DNA of 64,000 bases from Hymenopellis radicata. Lineage: Eukaryota > Basidiomycota > Agaricomycetes > Agaricales > Physalacriaceae. The stretch is from positions 28,036 through 92,035 of the forward strand of contig JADNRX010000221.1 of assembly GCA_015501595.1 (NCBI GenBank), read 5' to 3'. Below the pieces are notes generated by a model. It did no database searches. It was given only the letters and a program-made list of their open reading frames with translations, and was not told where the DNA came from. Position numbers and translations under genes: made by a program. Of the stretch, positions 37,773-49,710 are shown piece after piece (position 1 is the first letter of the stretch; each line of letters starts with the position of its first letter).

Positions 37773-38021
37773 TACTGTACGATTTCGACCGACCGTTCAG
37801 TTACGGGTTACGGCACCCCGGTGAACTGAACACTTCTGGGCCGAGTTACGGTTACGAAGCCCTGAACAGTCCAAATTAGGCAATTTTTCCCGCCCTGCGG
37901 GGCTCCCGACACGACCGACTTTCCTTTTATAGGCGGTTGTGCCTGAACTGAACACTTTGATTTGCGAATCAAGCCGTTACGGGTTACACCCCCCTGAACG
38001 GTCGGTCGAAATAGTACAGTA
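37773..38021. mobile_element. MITE, 249 bp, TACTGTA-ended (copy 1)
   Basis: Inverted ends: TACTGTACGATTTCGACCGA on the left, and reading inward from the right TACTGTACTATTTCGACCGA. The outer TA at each side could be a target duplication, which with CTGTA termini fits a Tc1/mariner-type non-autonomous element. No coding potential. The ends match those of 51077-51333 and 42128-42365, while the interiors differ. Confidence 0.75.
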
Positions 38022-38536
38022 CGTGATGGTGGACCCTTACGCCCGGATCCTGTTCTCTGTGTGGCGCAGCGGCACGTCCCACGGCAATCGCCTGATCACG
38101 TGCTGATGACTGATCCGATGTCAACGGTTACCCTGAGCGCGGTATCATTTTCCACCATTGCCGTCACACATACCGTCTATGTGGACGACGTTGCTCTGTC
38201 CAGGGGGGCCCAGTCTCGTATCACATCCTCGTTAGTACGAAAACCTGCCTTGTTCACCCCATGCGGGTATAGGCGGGTATGCGTCCATTGAGGCCATACA
38301 TACCGTCTTTCTGGAGTCTGGCGTATCGTGTTCTGCTGTCAATCAGCGCCCACTGCAATTCATCCCAAATCGGATGAAAACCAGCCTTGTTCACCACCAC
38401 GGGTCTACCCACATCGTCCTGATGTTGTTCTGATCGTGGAAACGTTTTTGCCCATCTTTGGCGAGACCCAAATGCGGAACAACGTTACTGGCAGGATATC
38501 AATACTGTATCGCGATTCATCCCCCTCATTTTCTCC
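38022..38536. repeat. Duplicated segment, second copy, upstream of the DUF6535 gene
   Basis: From about 38060 to 38530 this matches 35282-35640 in order and orientation (see that entry). It ends next to the start codon at 38537, so it would serve as promoter and leader of the DUF6535 gene. Orientation is direct and the helicase lies between the copies. Confidence 0.6.
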
Positions 38537-41500
38537 ATGCCATCTTCTACTAGCCCCCGCCGGAAGACGGGACGTCGCCTTTCTGGTGCACGTAGGCTGC
38601 CGTTGAGCGACGATACTACTTCCGCTGATGGCTCTGACACCAGTCGAAGCAGTACTCCAGCTCAGCCGGAGGCGCATTCCCAGGACGTACGCCTACGACT
38701 TCAGGTCTCGAACAAGCGTAAACATAGAAAGCGCAAAGGCATGGGGTTGACTAGCAAACCCTCCCGCGTCGAGAGAGGTATGTCTTCGAAGATTTAGTCC
38801 GGCCAATAATTAATCTACGCCACGCAGGAAACGACGTGTTTGACTATGAACAGAAGTTTGCGGAAGACGATCCTTTCAAGGAGATGGGACCCATGGCGCG
38901 GGTCTGGAAGACGTTTTTGGAGGAGTACGCCAAGTTCGATAGCGATAGAGTTGAGGACTGGAGAGACGCGTTGGACGTTTTGCTAGTTTTCGTGAGTCGT
39001 CCCTAAACATCTTGAATGCCATGTTGATAGTTGCTTAAAGGCTGGTCTATTCTCTGCGGTTGTTTCGACCTTTGTTACGCAGACTTCCCCCAATCTACAG
39101 GTCGACTACAATCAGGTCACTGCCTATATAGTGTACGACATGCTTCGTCTTCACCAAGCGATGATGGACGGTCTTCCGTCCAGTTCCGTCACCTCCTCAG
39201 GCATCACTCCGACCTCTCCCGTGAATGCCTCACGAACGGACGCTTGGGTCAACGTACTCTGGTTCACGAGTTTGGCGTTGAGTTTGACAACAGCCTTGAT
39301 GGCTGTACTCGTCAAGCAGTGGATCCACCAATATATGGCTGTTCCCTCGGGTACCCCCTGCGACCGTAGTCGCATTCGCCAGTTCAGGTTCGAAAACATT
39401 GATGCATGGCATGTCCCCCTCATCATCGGTATTCTTCCTGTCCTCATGCATGTTGCATTGGGTGTATTCTTCTTCGGTCTAGTCATCCACGTCCGTGCTC
39501 TCAGTACCCCCGGCGCCGTGTTGGTGGGCGTCATCGGTTTTGTTGCTTTTGTTGCCTATTTTGGCACAACTCTTCTACCTCTCTTTAAACCGGACTGTCC
39601 GTACAAGACCTATTTGACTCTTTATTCCTACTCCATCACCGCCTACCTTTGCATGTCCGCGCGTCGCAGTCACCTTCGAGTGTGGATCCACTCCCACTTT
39701 CACACCATTCGCCGGTACTTTGTATCTCAACCGGCGGTTACCCAAGACAAGGCAGCCAGTAATGGCCCCTCTGCTGCCACCTGGCTGAGGTCTCTTAGAG
39801 ACGTCGAAAAGCAGACTGTCGCGAGCATCGCGGAAGCCCTTGACGCGCGTGCTCTAGTCGGGTTATACAACATTTCCTCCAATACATCAGTGCAGAGGAT
39901 CGTTCTGCAAGCCTTGAGCGCTGTACCGCTTGATCTACTTTCCGTCGTGAAACTGGGTATTCCCGACGTCGCCGAGAGAATCCGGTCGTTGGTAGAATCG
40001 ATGGAGTTCACAGCACCAGAGAAGCAGACAGCTTATGAACGTCTCTACCGTGCGCATGTTCGTATCGAGCCTGCAGTGCCAAAGCTTGTGCCTCCAAATG
40101 TCCTGACACCTACCCTCGAGCTCGTCGTTAGACCTCCCAATGCTTTGTCTCTGCTTGTCGATCGCAGACATCCTGAACATGCCATTTGGTTCTTGCGCCA
40201 CCAGATCACTCTTACAGATTCATACCAATCATTTGATGTCCTCGTGTGGGCACGAATTTTGCAGAATGCCTTGTCAGCTGGTATCGAATGGCTCGACGTG
40301 GGTGACAATGATTCGCGCGTTTGGTCAAAGTTCCTGCCTTGGCTCATCCAAACCATGGATGTCTGGCCCCCACGGCCTGTGACACGTCTTGCACGGAGCT
40401 CCTTTCCTTGCCTCTATTCATCGAGGACGGTGACGACGATTTCGGGAGTCTGGATCCAAAGAATTTCAGATTGAAAGTGCGGAAATACCCCAGGTTGGAT
40501 ACCGCACGGCCGATTGAGTTGCGTGGGCAATGACGCTCCTAATGCGTCCATCTATTGCTGCGTACTTCTTCCACGTACTCTTCCCCACACCTGTCGCGGC
40601 GATGACTATACGGGCCTGCCAGCCGATATCCTTCTCAATCTCGCGTTGGTCCAAACTCATCATGTATTACTTACCAGCAAATCCGGTGTTGCGAACGATG
40701 AGGATGAGGACGAGGAACAGCCTGCTTTTAGTCCTGCGGGCATCGTTGTCCCCGTCAAACATAAGACGCCTGTGGCCAAGCTTCTCTACTTCATTAGAAG
40801 ATATGTCGGTGTCATCAAGGACATTTGTAACGTTCCTGGAGGGACGCTGCGGCAACATCCTGCTGTAATCAGAGCGACCTTCCATGCCTTAAGCAGTATC
40901 ATCAGTTCCGACGTCTTCCTGGATGGTACTCTCGCATCAAGCGATAAGCGAAAGATGCTACATGCTCTGGCACGAACATTCATCCTGGACACATCGCCCA
41001 ACCGAGAGCTTTTCTGCGAGTTTTGCAATGTGATATCGACAGACATCCTCCGGCAGATTTCGATAGTCGTGTTTCGTGACTTTCCTCGCCTGAAGGGCTC
41101 TCTCGAGTTGGCGATTGAACTTTTGGATGCACACAACGAAGTTGAGCCCGCCCGTATCCCCTCCAATTCTTTGGGAATTGAGCTCTACAGTCAACTGACT
41201 CAGCGAGACTGGCTGATTGAGTTCCACGAGACGCTTCGTGAATCGCGCGCTCGGACAGGCATAGATATGCAAATCTTCCGGTTATACTTCTTCCTGGCCA
41301 CCTCGTACGTGGAGGGACTAAAAAGCGCTACGTGTATCATCGCCTTCGACATTCAAGCAAACGGTGGCATACTTGAAGAAATCTGACAACCTTGTCATGC
41401 TTTGCAAGATTTTAGTTCTGTCCGATGACAGTCGGCGCGCCGAGCTCGAAGACCTTGCGTTCTTATTTTCCGGAGTGGCATTGGCAGCTCTGTATTCATG

Positions 41501-41933
41501 AGCTCTACCGGTATTTCCGCTCTGACGACGGGCGGAAATGCTATAACACATTCCGAGAACACTTCCATCTAGAGCATGTCCCTTGTTATGACAGAAGACG
41601 GTTCGAGGAACTCGAGTACAGTCCCCTCGATGACATGCTTGTAGACCTCTCCCGCTTGTGCTCACAATCCAGCGTAGCCACGTACAATCCAAGGGACTGC
41701 TTTGTAAGTGTTCCTTCCTCACCTGCCTAATTACCTTCCTGACCACCTTCACAGAAATCATCGACGTGCGAGACCCCTGTCTCTCAATTGAACATTCCCG
41801 AACCGTACAACGATGGCACGTTGGGCTGGGATGGATCGGCAGACTCACTCACGGGTTGTTGACACATCAAGCTTCCAACGGTGAGAGTACTGCTCGTAAG
41901 CACCTGAGTTCAGAGTCGGAAAATATTGTATGA
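38537..41933 (+). pseudogene. DUF6535 membrane protein gene with a disrupted 3' half
   Basis: Exons 38537-38777, 38828-38991 and 39041 onward, GT-AG introns in consistent phase. Residues from about 80 show the DUF6535 pattern of basidiomycetes: ARVWKTFLEEYAKFD, DWRDALDVLLVFAGLFSAVV, LWFTSLALSLTTALMAVLVKQW, then hydrophobic segments LIIGILPVLMHVALGVFF and VGVIGFVAFVAYFG, about four membrane helices in all. The exon meets TGA at 40472-40474. The same frame resumes (40514-41386) with helical sequence, and another frame carries DDDFGSLDPKNFRLKV in between. A further shift near 41345 and another near 41480 lead to a last piece to about 41730 or beyond. Either several frameshifts have killed it, or its 3' introns are unusual. 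Function of the family is unknown. Confidence 0.7.
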
Positions 41934-42127
41934 TTAGCACCGTTGTATACATTTACTGTATAAATATCGAGCCGTTCTTATCATGCTTAATGATGTGCAT
42001 CAACTTCTATGTGCAAACTGTGGCGTCATTCTTCGTGAACGTGATGAGGCTAGACGGAGTTTGTTGCCTCTGAATACATCGTAGGAAAACTGAGAGTGTG
42101 AGTTCATGATACGGAAAGGTAGGTAGG

Positions 42128-42365
42128 TACTGTAGACTTTCATTCAATTCGCCGGCCCATGTGACCTGTGACCGGTCCGACGAAAATATGGTTTCGACGA
42201 ATTACCATATATAGTAATTGCTGCCGTGGCGGAGCTGCGGCGGGAGGCTGGCGGGGGCCCCGCCGGAGACTTTTTCATGATTTTAGCTGTGACAGCTGTG
42301 ACTTTTCGTCGATTTCGGGTCGTTCCGTGACCCGTGACCGACGAATTGAATTAAAGTGTACAGTA
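42128..42365. mobile_element. MITE, 238 bp, TACTGTA-ended (copy 3)
   Basis: Left end TACTGTAGACTTTCATTCAA; right end read inward TACTGTACACTTTAATTCAA, followed by TTCG on both sides. Outer TA may be the target duplication. The interior contains a near-palindromic GTGACC/GGTCAC region and no coding sequence. Confidence 0.7.
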
Positions 42366-42867
42366 CTAGGGTCTTGCCAGTGAGTAACCGTATTGAACCT
42401 CAAGGCCATGTCGTGCAGCGGGCCAGCCGCCGTCCTAACTGCTGAGTCTCTTCTACAACTTTGATCATTCATGTCGCGAGGCCGTTAACAAAAGCGCTTT
42501 GGTTGAAGATCACTGATGTCTCGTCAATCATGCAATCCCATTGCAGTGCACCCTCTTTTCTATTGATATGTGAAAACAACAAGACCTGAACAATACTGGA
42601 AATACTGTCATGGCGATGGGATTCATAGCAAGTTTATAACTAACATTGGGATTTACAGACAACAAACATATCCAGAGAACATTGTGTCCTTTTCCCCGTG
42701 CTACCTCTCCTATGCCATTCTATCCATTCCCTAGTATCCAAGCAACTTTCAGATAGATGAGTTGCGGATACACGAAGGAAGCTCTGTTCCAAGGACTTCA
42801 AACCGAACACGTTATGCATCTAGCCCTGGGCACCGCCATCGAGGATCATCTACGCCAAAGCCAATAG
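42366..42867. other. Intergenic stretch, nothing recognised
   Basis: AT-richer than its surroundings, with no supported frame or repeat. Confidence 0.4.
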
Positions 42868-43690
42868 TTGTGCTTCATGACCATGATGATGGCCAAGCGA
42901 GCAGGCATCGCGACGAACCAAACTATAGTCCGCCATGAGGACGCAATTACTCGCGGCCTCAATCTGTGGGACGACAGAGTCGATCCCATTCTCCTAGAAG
43001 GAATCACCGGGACCATCGTTCATCCTCAGGGAGACGTAGTCGGTCACACTCTCCACCGAAAACACGAGCTTATAACGGCCATACCGCTCCCAGACGGTCA
43101 TATACGTACGCAAGAGATCAGTCGACATCTGGGAAATCTGCGCCTGCCACGTCCTATTCACGAGCGCGACAGACACCGGCAGTCCGAAGCGCAGTTCCCG
43201 CCGTCTAATGGGGAGAGCAGCAGGCCTGCGAAGGGAGGCGGTAGGCGAGTTCGGAAATATTGGTCAGTAACCACACCTGGCTGAGAAAGTACTTACTGAT
43301 AGAATGATATCTTAGCGACAGTCATGAAGTCGCAGAGCCACAGGTCCAGGTTGAAAATTATTGGGGTGGTATCGGAGACGAAGCTGAGGTTGAAATTGAC
43401 CCAACCGTCGGAGCACCTACATTCACCAGACGACCTGCATACAATCTTGATATCCACGAGGCTGGCCCATCTAAACAGAAGAAGTATCGGTTCGGTAAAC
43501 ATTGATGGGCTTCCGTACCAGGCACTTCGTCGACAATGATTGCAGACCCCGAATATTTTGAACGTTGTATCCTCAGTGCATGGTTCAGGAAACGATCTGA
43601 AGGGTTTTGGTAGAGTCCGTCATGAAGATGCTTGATAACGAGACATGTACAATGCTCACATCGCAGCTTGCCTCTTTGCGCATCCAACGT
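42868..43690 (+). pseudogene. Possible remnant of an Arg/Ser-rich coding region
   Basis: In one plus-strand frame (42966-43208) the sequence GRQSRSHSPRRNHRDHRSS and SGRRSRSHSPPKTR is strongly Arg/Ser-rich, preceded in frame by HDHDDGQASRHRDEPNYS and a stop. Further on (about 43315-43505) another frame reads EPQVQVENYWGGIGDEAEVE and SKQKKYRFGK before a stop. Pieces are separated by stops and frame changes. An RS-rich splicing-factor-like or transposon-derived ancestry is possible, but no family was identified. The competing 138-codon frame from 42868 lacks any recognisable feature. Confidence 0.25.
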
Positions 43691-43764
43691 CTAGTCTATT
43701 CTAAGCATCAATATGAGTGAGTCGCAGCACGGTCTGTCGGTAACGCACCAGTTTGGCTAGGTAA

Positions 43765-44985
43765 TCATCGACACCGCTCACGTTTGTCCGTGGTCATCCA
43801 GCGGATTAACGTCCTTTTCCAAGGTGTACTCGTCGATGTAGGACTGCAAAGACGTGATCTCTGAACTCGAGATGAGAGAAAAATCACGGAATTACTTGAA
43901 GAATACGTACCAGTGAGCACACGATTCGGATGGTGGGTTTCCCTTCCTGGCCACGAACCAAATATTTCCTTTCCCCTCAGAGCCATCTAGCAAAATCTCG
44001 CGAGTACATCCCTCGTATCCGTATCCGTATCCGTACCCGCAAGCCACGACCATCATCATACGGAGCTCGCTCTTCACCACCGTCCTTTAGATCCGCAAGA
44101 CCGCTGGTCCATGTCGTTCAAAACGCGCTTGGGGTTGTTGATGCCATGCCAAGCAAGAGAAAGTTTGTTCAGTATGCGCAAATGAGCGGTAATGACGTCG
44201 CACAATGTATCGGCTGGCTCTGGCTTGGTGTGAAGCCGGCGCAGAAAGTAAGGGGAAAAGTAGCCATCTCGGCGGACGTGCTGGTCGAGGTGCTTTAGTA
44301 GGATTGACAGGACTGGGTCCGCCACTTGCGTCGTATGCATGGGGATACGGCTGGAAGATGTGATGGACGGAATATACATATGCGTCATTCCGACGTTCCT
44401 TTTGTGAATTGAATGAGGTTGTCGTTGTGGAAGCGAGGTTTGAACATCCGGTGTGTCGGTTCGCAGAGGCTAAAGGTACGGATTGGCTGAAATCGTTCAC
44501 GCGGGATGGAGAACACATACTAGGTATATTTCGCGTCGCTGGAAGGAAAAGAAGATCGTCGGGCATAGAGCTTTGAAGGGCGATTAAGTGTTTACACAGA
44601 TTGTCAGTGAGCGGCAGGTTAATAGCGCTCAACACTTGGCAGCTGAGAATGGTGCTGAATAGGGCAACTGGAGGTAATATTAGCATAGACCTACCTTGGT
44701 AATGCGAACGCCCACTTGAACCCAAATTCTAGCCAATTCCTTCTTAGCCGGGCCTGGGACGTCTCGGGAAAGGGTAACCATACCGCGTTGTTCTTGATTC
44801 GCATGGGTAAAACTTCTCATCATTTTCAAAAGATGGTATTGTCCTGTCTGAATACAAGGCCACTGTCGACAAAGCGGCGTATGCGAGAGAAAGCGAGCAC
44901 GGGCGTACGCATAGGCGTTCTTTTGCCGGTAAAGTCGTCCACGGTCCTCCTGGACATGGCCACAATCAGCACCACGCGCTTCGGT
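43765..44985 (-). pseudogene. Decayed repeat unit X, distant copy E (minus strand)
   Basis: Read on the minus strand this matches unit X copy D (22580-23560), with the same order of landmarks: GGCCTTGTATTCAGACAGGAC, CAAGAACAACGCGGTATGG, CTTTCCCGAGACGTCCCAGG, ATCTTCCAGCCGTATCCC and CACCTCGACCAGCACGTCCG. The best conserved frame near 44300-43940 reads LLKHLDQHVRRDGYF, ILNKLSLAWHGINNP and ELRMMMVVACGYGYGY, more intact than in copy D, so this copy gives the best view of the ancestral protein. No F-box gene lies beside it. The family is unrecognised. Confidence 0.4.
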
Positions 44986-45467
44986 ATTGCTGAGGCCGGC
45001 AGGCGAGTGAATTGCCGCGCGAGAACGACGAAAATGACGCGCGTAAGTCCATTTTAGCCCAGATTGAACCAAGCTAAGTCATCCACAATGAGTCCAAGAA
45101 GAGAGAGGAAGAAGGAGAGAGCACAAGATGCGAAACATATCTTGTGGGTTTGGGGGAGAGGTCTCCGCTGGCGTTGAGAGAGAGTCGGGACAAAGCAGTC
45201 AGAGAAGGGGAAAGGGAAACCGGACGGTCACGTGCCGGATATCCAGACTGCGATGTCGACCCGATGAAGAAGCCAGCAAGCGGAGAACTCTGGTGCAGGC
45301 TGGAGGAACCACACTGGTCCAACCAACCACCCCGGAGTGTCAGCTCCCAACAGGTGGATGAGTGTGGCATCCAACCCCCAAACCCAAGATGACACGAGGA
45401 ACCTTTCTTAAGCACAAGTTTAAGCGTGCAAAACGATATATGATAGTGGCCGAGCGAGTACAGTAGG
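44986..45467. other. Intergenic stretch, nothing recognised
   Basis: Frames present are short and overlapping. It may include the right terminal region of the DIRS-like element, but split direct repeats were not found by eye. Confidence 0.35.
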
Positions 45468-46778
45468 CTAATTACGAGTAATGCGAATATCTTTGGGAAT
45501 CTTCTGGGAAATACGAAAGTCCTCTAATTTCTGGTTGATTTCTGAAATGCGGTCTGAACTGTAAGAGCGAGTAATCATGGTTGGAATAAGATCCTCTAAC
45601 TTGCGCCAATAAATGAGAAAGGCTAGCGACTTCCAGCGTCCTAGCTTAGCCACCGTCTCCGGGGGAACACCACCCATCAACAATTCAGTTGCTCCTCCGG
45701 GACGAAAGCTGTGTCCGTGGATAAAGTCCAGGTCGTGATGTTTCCATATTTCGCGACAACGCCCCAAGAACCAGTCCTTGGTCATGGGCAGCCAGGATCC
45801 ATCAGCTGACAGGAATGCGAAGAGCGGCGCCTCCTTGGGAACTTCTTCATTGAAGGATAAGTGACGGCGGAGGGCCTCCACCGGACAGAGAGAAGGGCGC
45901 GACATGAACGTGAGATCGGCACCGAGTTGACGTTCCATCTTTGCCCACGGAATATGAACATGCGCCGACTCAGCACCACCTTGATGGGAACGGAAATTGA
46001 TGGAGGCGGATCGGGAGACGTGGAGGCGCGCGCTGAAGGCATTCCGAGAAGGGATTGTAAGTTCTCCTAGTCTGCAGCAACCCCAGAATGCGCATAACGC
46101 GACGGCGAAGACTGCCACATCGAACGTGTTAGTATGGCACAACCCATCTTGAAGTGCGATGAGATGTTCAATGGTCACCGGGCGACGTTGAGGACGAGGA
46201 GAGCGTGGGATCGCCTTCGAAGCAGATTTCTTGATGAGCGAGATGAACTTATCACCGCCGTGCCAGTCCGCCTTGTTAACTGTGTGCCAGGCATGGATGC
46301 CGGTGAGCCAGTCGGCAATACGATCACCGGGAGCAGCACGTTCGGTGTGAGCCCATCCCACGAAGGCCTGGGACAACTTAGCAAGATAGAAGAGTGGTAG
46401 AAGTAAGAAGCTCACCGCGAGAAGAAGAGATGATGCAGGCATGCGCGCGGATTCTGGAATCTCACGCGCATCACAAAATTGATGAAAACGGAGGACACCA
46501 GCCCCATAAGAAATTCGAGTCGATTCTTCTAAAGCGTTGCGAGCAAGATCAAGGACGGCAGCTGCGTCCGTCGGGTAATCAGAGAATAAAGTAGAGTCAA
46601 AAGAGAGCGAATAAGGAGAAGTCCAGCAGAATATGCGGTCTCCTGCGGAGACGGGGGGTCGATGATCAGAAGGAGCGATTTCGCAACCGGCTTTGGGTTT
46701 GCGAACTTTCTTTTTGCTGGTGGGTAGACGCGGAGGAGCGGAGGAAGTTGATGGTTCCTGCTCCCTACCCCCAGACAC
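45468..46778 (-). CDS. Tyrosine recombinase of the DIRS-like element, 436 aa
   Basis: Open from ATG at 46778 to the stop at 45468. The N-terminal SAM-like half contains STRISYGAGVLRFHQFC and LTGIHAWH. The catalytic half shows the first arginine in GCCRLGEL, the HxxR box in GHSFRPGG, and then LGRWKSLAFLIYWR with a downstream tyrosine as nucleophile candidate. This is the enzyme that inserts the circular DNA copy of DIRS elements. A 48-bp in-frame intron (GTGAGC...TCCCAG, about 46420-46373) may be removed, joining SSLLLA to AFVGWAH. It is the only undamaged gene of the element. Confidence 0.82.
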   Translation of the reverse strand: MSGGREQEPSTSSAPPRLPTSKKKVRKPKAGCEIAPSDHRPPVSAGDRIFCWTSPYSLSFDSTLFSDYPTDAAAVLDLARNALEESTRISYGAGVLRFHQFCDAREIPESARMPASSLLLAVSFLLLPLFYLAKLSQAFVGWAHTERAAPGDRIADWLTGIHAWHTVNKADWHGGDKFISLIKKSASKAIPRSPRPQRRPVTIEHLIALQDGLCHTNTFDVAVFAVALCAFWGCCRLGELTIPSRNAFSARLHVSRSASINFRSHQGGAESAHVHIPWAKMERQLGADLTFMSRPSLCPVEALRRHLSFNEEVPKEAPLFAFLSADGSWLPMTKDWFLGRCREIWKHHDLDFIHGHSFRPGGATELLMGGVPPETVAKLGRWKSLAFLIYWRKLEDLIPTMITRSYSSDRISEINQKLEDFRISQKIPKDIRITRN

Positions 46779-48058
46779 GGATGCATGGTGCGACGCTGAT
46801 AAACGGTGGAATCTGTAAGGCTGAGAGTAAGTGTCTGATCACAAGGTAAGAAAGAAGGTCCCACCTAAACATAACGGGCAATGAAAGGTTGAAGCTCCTC
46901 AGGGAGCACAAAAGGAGAGTCCAAGCGGAGCTCCGACCGACCTACATCTCCGCGTGAGATGGGATCTGCCAGGTTCTTGGCTGATTCAATATAGGAAAGG
47001 GAAAGATGAATGTTGCGAGTGTGGAGAAGCGCCTGGCTGCGCTGGATGGAGTTATTGATAGCGAGATTGGGACTGCGACCTTTGCCAAAGGCTCCGATCA
47101 CGCCTTGGTTATCCGAATTGACGAGGATAGAGGCGTTCCCGAAGTCCATGCCCTCTAGAATGTACAGCAGTAGCTCGACTGCAAGAGTCTCGAGCCATCC
47201 AATATGGTGGTCTCTGGGGCGGTTGAACGAAGTAATAATCCACGCGTCCCAACGCCCGTTAATAATGATGCCGATTCCCCACTCTGTTGATGCATCGACG
47301 AAGATGTCGAGATCAACGCGAGGAGGAGCCGGAGAAAGGGAGCGAAAGACGTCGGGCTTGGCCAGTTCTCGTTCCCATCACTTCATGTCACTAATAAGCG
47401 ACGTGGAGGTGTGACGCCTGGCTCCACGCTTCGTGACATCAAAGGCGGAAGAGAATCTAAAAAGACGAGGGAGACGAGAGCGACCTTGAGGGTAAACAAA
47501 GCAGATGTGGACAAGGGTGCCCTGGAGGGTAAGGACTGCGTCGAGTGGCGCGGGAGCATGAGAGTAAGAGTTGACGAAAGATTCCAACCTGCGCAGGTAC
47601 TTTAGTCTCTTCTCCTCGGGGAGGCGGACCGTCGACGACTGCAGGCACCAGAGGAAACCAATGTAGGTAAAAAGGAAGGCAAAGTCCGTCCACTTGTCCT
47701 TGTGCCAAGGAATGCACAAAGAGTCAAGCAACGCCTTCGCCGACTTCATGGTGTAAGGATATAGGAAGTTCCCGTTGGCGTCCAAGCCAAGCGCGCGACG
47801 GAAAATTGCCAGGTCGTCAACCCACTTGACGCCCGGCTCCACCTTCTTCACCGCCCAAATGTCCATAGAGGCGTTCGCGATAGAACCCGCGTTGCTCTCT
47901 GATGAGCGGCATCCGAAGGGGCAACAGTGTTCAATGTAGAAGCCTTTCGATCCCTGCACGACGAAGTAAGGCTTGTGCGCGGGTAAGATAGGACAGGTTC
48001 GGTGAAATTTAGCAATGTCGAGGGTCATGGCTTGCGTTCCCGGAGGTGCAGTCGCAAT

Positions 48059-49710
48059 CTGGTAAGAGGGTAAGTGTCATGCAAGACAGGTAAGAAAAGA
48101 GCAAGTAAGATGAAGGGTAAGAGGAGTAAGAGTAAGAGTAAGGGTAAGAGTAAGAAGTAAGGGTAAGAGGTAAGACCCAGAGGGTAGAAGAAGAGTACAC
48201 CGCCAACGGTCGGTCACCCGGAGTCAACCTGACGATCGCATGCAGTCAGGGTAAAAATATCACACGTCACCAGGATGACCGTCACCCGTCAGAAATGTTA
48301 GGGAGCCAATGGATCCATGCTGAGCACAGGTTACCTGGCTACTACCTGGACAATCGGTCTGGCTCTCAGCTATGTAGACACATGTTGTCAGTATATACCT
48401 CAAATGTTATTGACTCGAATATTATCACACATGAAGAAGATGTCAAAACATATTGATTTGGCTACTACAGCTGTTCCCGAAAACTTTGTCTTATACAGAT
48501 ACAAGAAAATGCAGATGCATTGGTAGACAACACAAATTATAATGGAAAACAGAACGGCGGACTAGCCATCATCAATACATTGCCCCAGCAACATCAACAT
48601 CATACGTCTGAGTGCCGTCGTTGATTTTGTGCTCGTAGGCACATCGTCGTGCTCGGTGTCATGCTCGCCATCGTGCTCAGTGTTGTGCTTGTCATCGTGG
48701 ACATTGCTGTGGGTCGTTGTCGTGGCTGTCGTCGTGGGTCATGGTTGTGGTCATTGTCACTGTTGTGGCTTCTTGCGGCGCTCGTATTCGCGGTGGCTCA
48801 GCGTGCTCGTGTTCGTGGTGGCGCGGCGTACTCGTGTTCGCGGTGGCGCGGCGTACTCGTGTTCGCGGTGGCGCGGTGTACTCGTGTTCGCGGTGTGCTC
48901 GTGTTCGCAGTGCGTGCTCGTGTTCGCGGTGTGCTCGTCATTGTCGTGGCTTCTTGCGGTGCTCGTGTTCACGGTGGCTCGGCGTGCTCGTGTTCGTGGT
49001 GGCGCGGCGTACTCGTGTTCGCAGTGCGTGCTCGTGTTCACCATTGTCGTGGCTTCTTGCGGTGCTCGTGTTCGCGGCGGCTCGGTGTGCTCGTGTTCGT
49101 GGTCGTCGTTGTCTTGCGGTCAGTTAGAGGTTCCTCAGCATTCGTGGTAGGGGCCGGTCCTAGGCCGGTCCTCGTCCTCGGTGGTGCTGGTGCTTGAATG
49201 GGGCATGGTCTTGGTGTCGTCCTGGGTGTAGCGAGGCGCGACAGTGTCGGAGAAGGTGGAAGAAGGTTAAGAGGGGTGATCGCAGAACTTGCCAAATTCG
49301 GAATTTTGGTTGCGCGCGCACGGACCATGTGATCGGAGTGTACCTTGCACGTAACTTGAAGTCCAACTTAGAGCGGGATGCTTTCTACCATTCAGATTAT
49401 CATTTCCTACACTTTTCTCAGATATAATAATAATTAATCACTCTTACAAACAAACAAATCTACAGCAGATTCACGCCAGGAACAAATGAAGCAATAAAAT
49501 GAACTTGCTGGAATTGATGAATTTGAGCCAGGTGGAGCTCACAATCTCTCCACCTCGCCACCAGGTTTGCGTGAACAACCTGGTGATTGCCTGACCGCCA
49601 GCCGTCCATCAGAACCGGCGGCAGGATTCGATCACCTGCCTAATCCGGCTGACTTCCGCCTACCAGCACTTTGGCGGTGTAAGGAGGGTAAGGCGAGGTG
49701 CGAGACTTAC
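48059..49710 (-). other. Intron-like 1652-bp interruption of the reverse transcriptase
   Basis: On the minus strand the coding sequence stops at GACATT, followed by the perfect donor GTAAGTCTC, and resumes after TCTTACCAG with ATTGCGACT. Removing the segment keeps the reading frame and the expected spacing (ADI then IATAPPGTQ). The interior has no coding value: it holds a (GTAAGA)n-like run at 48105-48180 and a GC-rich minisatellite at 48640-49130. A nested insertion with a 3-bp target duplication (ATT) is an alternative that would leave the protein one residue shorter. Confidence 0.6.
48640..49130. repeat. GC-rich minisatellite
   Basis: Head-to-tail imperfect copies built around GTACTCGTGTTCGCGGTGGC and GTGCTCGTGTTCG. 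The unit lacks stop codons in all three plus frames, so three long overlapping frames (173, 182 and 136 codons) arise from repetition alone. Confidence 0.7.

Noticed and set aside
48629..49197. Three long overlapping plus-strand frames of 173, 182 and 136 codons
   Set aside because: All arise from a GC-rich minisatellite whose unit lacks stops in every plus frame; the translations are simple repeats of Val/Arg/Cys/Ser and show no domain.
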